From Actinomortierella ambigua (Eukaryota; Mortierellomycota; Mortierellomycetes; Mortierellales; Mortierellaceae): a DNA stretch of 64,000 bases. The stretch covers positions 39,504 through 103,503 of the forward strand of contig JAAAJB010000042.1 of NCBI GenBank assembly GCA_016098155.1, read 5' to 3'. Below are positions 56,701 to 64,000 of this stretch, piece after piece (position 1 is the first letter of the stretch; every line of letters begins with the position of its first letter). Position numbers and translations under genes: made by a program. The notes under the pieces are model-generated. The model made no database searches, had not been told where the DNA came from, and was given only the letters and a program-made list of their open reading frames with translations.

Positions 56701-59535
56701 TTATCGCCAGTTGATCGAATTGACTCGCCCTTCGATACAGTTAGGACCATCTCCTTTGATCATGCCGAGGGCGCACCAGCAACGCCAACAGAGATGGAGT
56801 CGGTTGAGCTTAGGGTTGCTAAGCAAGGCATTCTATCGCGAAAGATCGATGTTGAGAACGGCAAAAAGAGTACAGTGCGCGGTTGGCGAGAGCTCGGCGT
56901 GATCCTCAGTGGGTCTCAACTCTTGTTTTTCACCGATCTTTCATGGTTCCATCAACAACGGCGACTGAGTCATGGTGGTTTCAATCCGGATGCCCCACCA
57001 GAGGTCGACGGCTTCTTTGCGACTGGGCTGAGCGAAGACCCACCACCGATGCCCCAAGCCCTCATCTCGACACATGACTCGATTGCTGTGGTTGACAGCA
57101 CCTATCAAAAATACCCGCATGTGTTCCGCTTGGTGTGTCCGAACGGCAAACAGTATTTGTTCCGAGCCGACAACGAGCGCGAGATGAATGACTGGATGTC
57201 CAAAATTAACTATGCGACTGTTTTCAAGACGGCTGGTGTTCGGCTTCGCAATTACCGCGTGGCGTGGGCAGGAGATGTCGTTTGGATCCGTGACGACCAA
57301 GGACGTTATCAACTACGAAGGCGACGCAGAAAATCGACCACACAGGACACACTTCAGGCGCAGATGCAACTACAGTTACAACAACAGCAGTTTGACGAGG
57401 GTCGTATTGATCTGCTCAAGTCCAAACTGAAGGAAATCGACAATCTCATTCACTCTTGCGCCGCCGCCTTGACGAATGAGTTGAGGTTCACACGTAGCTT
57501 GGAGGTTATGATACCCTTGCAACCATCGACGCGCCAAAAGATCATTGGGAGTGCTACGGAGGCTGGCAGGCGACTGCGACGCCTGATGCTTGAGCGTACC
57601 AAACTGGACTGTTACCGGACCATCCTCGAGCGTGATCTCGCGGTAGTGGTGGCACCGGCAGTCTTGAATTCGTCTTACTGGGGTGTTTCGCAACATCAAG
57701 GGGATGAGCGCTCTCGCCCTACGTCTATCACAGCCGTCAGCAGTGGCGGTCCCTCTGGAGGGTCTCAACCAGGAACACCCCTTGGGTCGACCACCGACCC
57801 ACAACGCGAGTGGATCCAAGAGCGTGTCAAGGCAGCCCTTCAGCAGGATGGTCAAAGTATCGGGTCACCGGTGTCGGCGACTACACTGGATCCCAGCAAG
57901 GCTTCGTCGCCGCCAATCAAGCTCAAGCCGACTCGTCCCAAGATGGGCTTGAATGATTTTTCGCGGACGGTGAGCGAGAGTGTACTGGACGAACACCATC
58001 GTCATCAACGTGCTGTCACTGTCGACTTTCCACACGGACCAGCAGCAATCCAAGCAGCGATTATTGATGCAGCTCGAGGTGGATCGGGGCTGATCACAAG
58101 CACGATGGGTAGCCCTGATGCCACCAATGCACATTCCCACGAGCCCCATCACCAGAGGCATCACTCGGCGCAGGAAGCATCGACCAAGGCGTATCGTAAC
58201 ACGATCATGGTTCCACGAGCCAACCAGTCGTCGTCTTTGACGACCCAATCCCCCACCAACACAGCCCCACCATCGCCATCGACCCCTGTTGCCCCGACCC
58301 TCGTCGTTGGGCCAGGATCTACATCCGGGTCGACCATTGCCTCACCTATGCGATCCAAGACGGACGTCGGCTCACCCGCATTATTGTCGCCCAACACGAT
58401 GCCCAGCACGACCAACGCGCGCTCACGGGCTCTATCGCTTCCACCTGGCGCTCAACGGCCTCCAATGCCTGGGACGACATTGATGACGATGAACATGCCG
58501 CGGACAGTGTCGATCTACTCGAGCAGCTCACAGACGGCAAATCGACTCAAGAAGATTCTCGAGCAAGGCCTGAGCCATTTCAAGCGACGTGGCAAGAAGG
58601 AGGGCGCAGGAGGAGAAGGAGGCTTGACGGATTCGATCGTAAGTCATGCAACTGGATCAACACCTTCTGTGAGTAGCAGTGGCAGCAGTGTCAGCCAAAT
58701 CAGCACTGGTGGTGGTGGCCAAGGATCCTCCTCCTCCGCATCGCAGGCGCCACAGAACCGTATGAGCACCAGTCTCAGCCTGAGTCGGAAGAGCAGCAGC
58801 GTTGGTAGTCTTCGAGAGTGGTCGATGCCCGAGTCGGGTGGACCGTTAGGCGAGTCGTTGCTTCCGGTGCGACCGAGCATGGGCAGCGACACGGCTGGGT
58901 CGCGGACGGGTACGCCTCGCATCCAGATGATCTCCCAGTGGGACTCGGACGATGACAACGACGAGGACGATGATGTGGACGACGACGAAGGCAATGTCAA
59001 CGACAACGATGGAGTTCGTGACGCAGCAGCAGCAGCAGCAGGAGCTTCAGGCAAGGAGGACAATAGCATTCTTGGCGACACAGCCGGCAAAGGGGACGAC
59101 GAGGACGAGAACGATGGTAAACACATTGTGGTATCGCCTCCTTCGCCTCTTAGCACAGCTCAATTCCAGCTGGATCTGAACTTTGGGTCGGAGCTCGACC
59201 TTTTGTCTGCGACTCAGCAGACATGGGAGGCCGACAGCGGCAACAACAAGGATGATCTCTCAGCATTAACGGCATCGTTGATGGTCCCGAATCCATTGCA
59301 GGTGTTCATCCCCTCCGTAGAAGGCGGTGAGCATGAGCAGGAGGAGGCGCAGGAGGAGGAGGAGGACCACCACCAGCATGGAGAAGAGGAAGAAGGAGGA
59401 GATTCGGGTCCTGTCTCTGCCTTGAAAATCCAGTCCGCGACGCCTTCGCCGCAACCACCCTCCAGTCCCTCGCCGCCTACAATGGTCGACTTTGACATCT
59501 CGAACACTGTGATTGATGGCGACGAGTCGTCTTGA
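53755..59535 (+). CDS. Sec7-PH ARF guanine-nucleotide exchange factor (SYT1/EFA6-like), 5 exons
   Basis: The protein activates ARF-family GTPases at membranes. Exons 53755-55520, 55701-55813, 55941-56089, 56193-56351 and 56458-59535 give 1754 residues. The first ~540 residues are disordered Thr/Ala, Pro and Gln tracts. The Sec7 domain (about 545-700) reads [33 protein letters not shown], with the catalytic glutamate in PKEAQ, and LSFSLMLLHTDAHNKNVR. A PH domain (about 843-990) follows, with KQGILSRKI at its start, HVFRLVCPNGKQYLFRADNEREMNDWM near its end, and a long insert between. A coiled-coil region (about 1030-1120) comes after. The C-terminus is Ser/Thr-rich and acidic. The Sec7-PH-coiled coil order fits yeast Syt1 and animal EFA6 better than BIG/GBF types. 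Three introns interrupt the Sec7 domain itself. Confidence 0.88.
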
Positions 59536-59544
59536 TCGCTACTC

Positions 59545-59550
59545 AATAAA
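59545..59550 (+). terminator. poly(A) signal of the Sec7-PH gene
   Basis: Overlapping AATAAA copies (AATAAATAAAATAAAG) start ten bases after the stop codon. The next gene begins only 158 bases downstream of the stop. Confidence 0.65.
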
Positions 59551-59692
59551 TAAAATAAAGAAGGGCCAGAGTCTCTTTCTCTCGCCAAAAAACCAAAAAA
59601 AAAAGTGTTTGCCACCAATGTCGTCTCAATTTTTTTTTCTTCAAGCTTGTCGCGTAACTCCTTTTTTTTTTTTTGTCTTCACAATCTCCCCA

Positions 59693-61208
59693 ATGGAGTT
59701 CCCTACACTCGGCGGCCATTGCGAGGCATCAAAATGCCAAACCCTGTCATTCCTCCCGTTTCAATGCACCTTTTGCCAGCGCACATTCTGCTCCAGCCAT
59801 CGCATGCCTGGGGACCATGCATGCTCGCAATGCTTTGATGCAAGCTCTGTTCAGTCTTGCCCAACCTGCAGCCAGCTCGTCCTGTCAACTGGGGGCATCG
59901 ATCCCAAGCTGACCGTAAGTGGGCGATCGATCCATACTTGTATCAAATGCAGAAAGAAGCGTCCTCAGAGATGACTAATGGCTAAGGACTCCTGTTTTGT
60001 CTCTTTCTCGCCGCCCCCCCCCCTTTCCCTTCACCAGCTCCAAGAACATCTCGATAGCCAATGCACGCGCCATCTCCTCCCACCAGTGGCCAGCACCACA
60101 ATCCCCTGCGACAAGGCCGGGTGCAAGCGTCAAGACCGAGTCGTGGCCCATTGTCTCGACTGTGAGCACACGTATTGTCTGGGCCATCGCCACCCAGCCG
60201 ACCACGACTGTGTCGGCCTGGCCCGGAAGAAGGACCAACAGGCGCAACGCAAGGCAGAGATCCGGCAGGTTATGGCCAAGCATGCCGGCAAGTTTCCTCA
60301 GCGTGAGGAAGGAGGAGAGGCGGCGACTGCGACTGCGACTGCGACTGCGACTGTAGGATCATCCCAGGGGGATGGATCATCGTTGCATGAGAAGAAGGAC
60401 AAGAAGGAGACCAAAGCAAAGCCAAAGCTGAGCGCCAGAGAGATCATTGAGGCAGCAAAGGCCAAGGTGGCCCAGCGATCGAGCACAACTGCTGCTACTG
60501 CTGCTGCTGCTGCTGCTGCTGCTCCGATAGCCAATGCTAATGCGTCAACCACGGCAAGAACAAGTGCCATTGTAGCCACCTCAGCAGCTGCTGCAAAGGC
60601 AACGACGACCGCTGAGAAGCCAAAAGTCAAGAGGCCATCGCGCGCGATGGCCTTGATCCAACTCCGGAAAGTTGCTCAGGTACCAAAAAGAAAAAAAAGA
60701 ATGGGGGTCGGGGACGAGAGTGAGAGTATGAGTCTGCATGTGTGAAACTTACACGTCTTCGACTTCCCTCTTCCTCCTCCCGCAGGGTGATCCCAAAGTC
60801 ACTGGTGCTCAACGGATTTATCTGCATACGCGATCACCGACAGTTCAGGGCGTGACAGGCAAGTCAGTCTTTTTGGATAGGACGTGGACCGTGGGCAAGG
60901 CACTGGATCGAATGATTGACATTCTGAAGGTGGTGCCTGCCAAACCAGATCCAAACAACCCGGACAAGGTAAAAAGTCATGGAATGTACCACAAGAGTAT
61001 TGCTCGACCCCTTTTTTTTTAGGAAAAAATAATATTTATCTTAAATTTATCTCTACTTTCCTAGCATCTGAGTATTTTCCATGCCAAGGAAGAAGACTCG
61101 GAACCGGTGTTGATACCCATGTCAACGACCATCAAGGACATTTCAGGCATTGAAAGTGGTGACCTCTTTTATATAGCATTCTCGGACTGGGACAAGACCT
61201 TGTCATGA
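59693..61208 (+). CDS. CUZ1: AN1-type zinc-finger protein, Cuz1/ZFAND1-like, 4 exons
   Basis: Cuz1/ZFAND1 recruits Cdc48/p97 and the proteasome to arsenite-induced protein damage and stress granules (family knowledge). Exons 59693-59914, 60038-60679, 60786-60968 and 61065-61208 give 396 residues. The first AN1 finger (about 9-50) reads HCEASKCQTLSFLPFQCTFCQRTFCSSHRMPGDHAC. The second (about 95-140) reads CDKAGCKRQDRVVAHCLDCEHTYCLGHRHPADHDC. An alanine- and lysine-rich middle follows, including an (AT)n peptide repeat encoded by GCGACT units. The C-terminal ubiquitin-like domain includes QRIYLHTRSP, DRTWTVGKALDRMIDIL and SGIESGDLFYIAF. Two AN1 fingers plus a ubiquitin-like end is the Cuz1 architecture. 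All introns are phase 0. Confidence 0.92.
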
Positions 61209-61373
61209 ATATCAGATAGCAATGAACCAGCACTGTTCTTTATTCTTTGAATTTTGATTTTTTTTACACAAAAAAAAAGAGGTTAAAATACGGCTATATA
61301 ACATGTTGTAGTGGAGTGGTTGTGTACAGTGCGAGAAGTAGGGGTGAGTTGAAGGAGTGAAGGGGAATGAATT

Positions 61374-62005
61374 CTAGTAATGCGTCAAATAGAAGTGATC
61401 AAAGTAGGCTTTCTCCTGTCGATCTAGGACCACAATCTCGTCCTCGTCGTCGTCACCACCATCATCATCATCCATCCAATCAGTTCCCCACTTCCGATTC
61501 CAAGCCCCGACCTTCATCTCCGTCTCCGTCGCTTCCGCCGCCAGTGCGACTGGATCGGCACGCTTGCCAGTTTTCTCAGCCGATGCTCCAGCGCCCTTCT
61601 GCTGCTCTTGCTTCTGCTTCTGCTTCTGCTTCTGCTGCTGCTGCTGCTGCAACTTGGCCAGATCCGGTGGCAACGCCGGGTAAATAATCGTGCGGTTATG
61701 CCACGAGGCGAGACGCATGGCGGCGAGCCAGGACATGGTGCTCCGACGACTGCCAATGACCCAGCGAGCACTTCTTCCGGCCAGCACGGCCGAGTCGATA
61801 AACGCGGGCGCAAACGGGCCCAGGACCTCCCAGGCCTCGACCAAGTTGGTGTCTGTGGTGTAGTCGAGACGGTACCAGCCGTATCGGTCCACCTCTTGCT
61901 TCTCGGCCTCGTCGCTCGTGTCGGAGAGTAGGACGACGTCTGGTGGAAGGAATGATGCGGTGGTGTTTGTCCCAGTCCCAGTGGATGTGTCGTCGTTGCT
62001 CGTGG

Positions 62006-62036
<31 letters not shown>

Positions 62037-63872
62037 ATGATCCGCAATGATCTTGTCCACATGCTTTTTGTACTCGGATAATGGGATGATACAATCGCTA
62101 ACGGCCTGCTTGGCACATTTGGCGTCGATATCGCCTCGTCGCAGGTGGATGGCAATATAGTCCCGCGGGGCAGCTTTCTCGTCCAAGATCCGCGTTGAAT
62201 CGGGTCCATGGTCTAGCGGTGAGGTGCCGAGATCGCGTGGTGCTTGTGGGTGTTGGTGCTGGCGCTGCTCTTCTTCTAGCGTAGAGGAAGGAGAGGAAGG
62301 AGGTGATAGTTGTTCCTGTCGTTCCTGTTGTTGTTGTTGTTGTTGTTTTTTAGGCTGGTCTCTTGGGTCTTGCCGCTTGTATGATATGGAGGAAGAGGAA
62401 GAGAATGACGACGACGATGAAGAAGCACTCGCCTGCGAGAACTGTTGTCGCTTTTTCCGCTGCTCCCTCCCCCTTGTGGCTGCTGCTGCTGCCTCTACCG
62501 TGGACCCCAATGCCGATCGGTCTCGATTCCGTACTCCGCCGCCACGTTCTATTGTTTGTACAACTTTGACATGCGTGTGGGCGGGCTCTTGGTTTTGGGC
62601 CGAGACGATTGGTGCCGTTAATACTGCTGGCCTTGCTGCTGCTCGTGCTCCTGTTGCTGATGCTACTCCACGGTCCTTGAGTAAGCCATGTCGAATGATT
62701 GGTCCCTTCGCCACAGAGCCCTGCGCCGAAGGTGGCGAGGAGGAGAATGAGGCATGTACTGGAGATTTGTGGGCCTCGATCTTGCCCCGATCCTCTCTAA
62801 CATAATTATGCTTCTTCTCACCCATGCTTCCACCAAGGACGCCCTTTTTGCTCTCCCCTTCTTTCTGCGTCGCACCTGTACTCTCCAAGAAGTCCTTTAA
62901 GGTCTCTGAGGGCGAGTCGAGCAGAGCCGGGTCCTTGCCTAGGACCTGAGTTTCATTCAGAGGACGGTAGCGCTCCCATTCTGCAAAGCGGAAGGCGATG
63001 AGGTCCTCGACATAGGCGGCGAAGCGGGGCAAGAAGCGCAGGTGGCGGCCAGCGAGATTCCAACTAATATCCCAGCGATTGCGCCCGCGCGCAAACTGAG
63101 CCGTCAAGGTGAAGGAGAGACAGATCACGGTCTCGTTGGAGGGTTGGTTTCCTTGGACAATGTCGTCGACCAGGTCCGTGACCTCGTATCGATCCGTGCC
63201 CGGGACGGGGATCGCCTCGAGCGAGAGAAGGTACCGGTAGGCAAAGTTGGCACCGACGGCTTCGTCCTTTGGGTTGATCCAATAATCCTGCCCGTAGCCT
63301 CGCACTACCTGACAAGGAAACCGTTCCGCGAGCGCCCTCCAGCCATCGGGGATCGCCAAACGAGACCCCCTGTCGACCAGCTCGACCGATTGAGGGTCCA
63401 GATGCTTGATCTGATGCCATTCGACCATCTCGAGCCCGACTTGCTCTTGAGCATAGTCGAGGTCCATAAAGTGCGACCAAGGCTGGTGGGAGGTGGACCG
63501 GTCGTGAAGACTGTTGGACATGATGGGTGGGATCACGAGGGTCCGGTTGAGACGCTTGGCGATCGCCATGGCATTCTGGAGTGAGTAGAATTGGTTCGAG
63601 ATGCCTCCAAAGGGCAGATAGGTGAGATAGCGCTTGGACGAATCCCACTGAGATTTCGGGACGGGATAACTTCGGTCGCTCGGCACTTCCTCGGGAGGCC
63701 TGGGTGCACGGATGGTCGACTGTGGGGTGGCCAGGTGGTGTTGGATGAGCAGGTTGTCGAGCATATCGTCACGAATAATAAACAGACTGGCCGCCAGGAT
63801 GGCTAGGACGACCAACACTGCTGCTATCGAGATCTTTTTGGTGACGACGAAGAAAGATCTCTGCTGGGCCAT
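61374..63872 (-). CDS. GDP-fucose O-fucosyltransferase-like type II membrane protein
   Basis: This is a single exon of 832 residues starting at 63872. A signal anchor lies at about 13-35 (ISIAAVLVVLAILAASLFII). The luminal domain has FGGISNQFYSLQNAMAIAKRLNRTLVIPP, the Gly-Gly-x-x-Asn-Gln pattern of the fucosyltransferase nucleotide fold. YIAIHLRRGDIDAKC follows with H-x-R-R-G-D at 576-581, where the arginine is the expected GDP contact. VVLLSDTSDEAEKQ and YGWYRLDY lie further on. Low-complexity Ser/Gln/Arg inserts (about 330-540) and a Gln/Lys stretch near the C-terminus interrupt the domain. It is the intact counterpart of the gene at 5517-7829, which lacks both sugar-nucleotide motifs. The acceptor is unknown; Golgi location is inferred from topology. 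Confidence 0.8.
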
Positions 63873-63964
63873 GGCGCCGTATCCTGTTCATACAGCGTTG
63901 GGTGAAAGGGTGGGAGTGAATGCGTGAGCGAGAGGGAGAAGGTTGAAGGGGGTGGTTGAAAGAG

Positions 63965-63968
<4 letters not shown>

Positions 63969-64000
<32 letters not shown>
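63969..64000. repeat. GA microsatellite at the window end
   Basis: A pure GA array begins at 63969 and runs off the window, 97 bases upstream of the fucosyltransferase-like start codon (reverse gene). It therefore lies in its promoter or leader as CT in the sense direction. Confidence 0.95.

Noticed and set aside
58644..59156. Reverse frames of 130-170 codons opposite the Sec7-PH gene, including Ser/Pro-rich ones
   Set aside because: They mirror the Ser/Asp/Gly-repeat codons of the real gene and have no start context or domain.

Overview
This window is nuclear DNA of a filamentous fungus. Most protein genes are split by short introns, about 53 in the models below. Untranslated regions are rich in CT or GA, and the gene set is typically fungal: vacuolar proteinase-B inhibitor, PEX30-like dysferlin-domain peroxin, Cuz1-type AN1 protein, Na,K-type P-ATPase. 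The long low-complexity tracts and an F-box/leucine-rich protein suggest an early-diverging lineage such as Mortierellomycotina or Mucoromycotina. That placement is inference only; no rRNA or other species-level marker is present. I see no tRNA, rRNA, CRISPR array or intact transposon.

Layout. 0.35-5.3 kb is a compact forward cluster of mitochondrial lysyl-tRNA synthetase, Mediator MED31 and SAP18. A reverse-strand O-fucosyltransferase-like gene follows (5.5-7.8 kb). A proteinase-B inhibitor and dynactin p62 converge at 9.5-13 kb, followed by a reverse F-box/LRR-type gene. Cytochrome c, DNA topoisomerase I, a SWF1-type DHHC palmitoyltransferase and a 2058-residue PHD-finger protein run forward from 16.6 to 31.9 kb. 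Next come a FAD monooxygenase with a natural poly-histidine N-terminus and a PEX30-like peroxin. A divergent pair follows: an ICT1-type mitochondrial ribosome-rescue factor (reverse) and a BET1/SFT1-type SNARE (forward). A Na,K-ATPase-like pump lies at 40.2-44.0 kb (reverse). Two gene-poor stretches (44.0-48.2 and 50.2-53.8 kb) flank a membrane protein with a His/Lys-rich block. The right end holds a Sec7-PH ARF exchange factor, a Cuz1/ZFAND1 homologue and a second O-fucosyltransferase-like gene.

No operon-like functional unit is seen; most genes are housekeeping. Three features stand out. (1) Three introns with GC-AG ends all carry the same donor, GCAAGT, and each would truncate or retail the protein if retained. 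(2) First coding exons are very small, including a start codon alone and a start codon apparently split by an intron. (3) The two O-fucosyltransferase-like genes at the window ends share a fold signature, but the left one lacks the expected sugar-nucleotide motifs.

Exon coordinates come from reading GT/GC-AG boundaries and checking that every spliced frame stays open. No transcript data were available.
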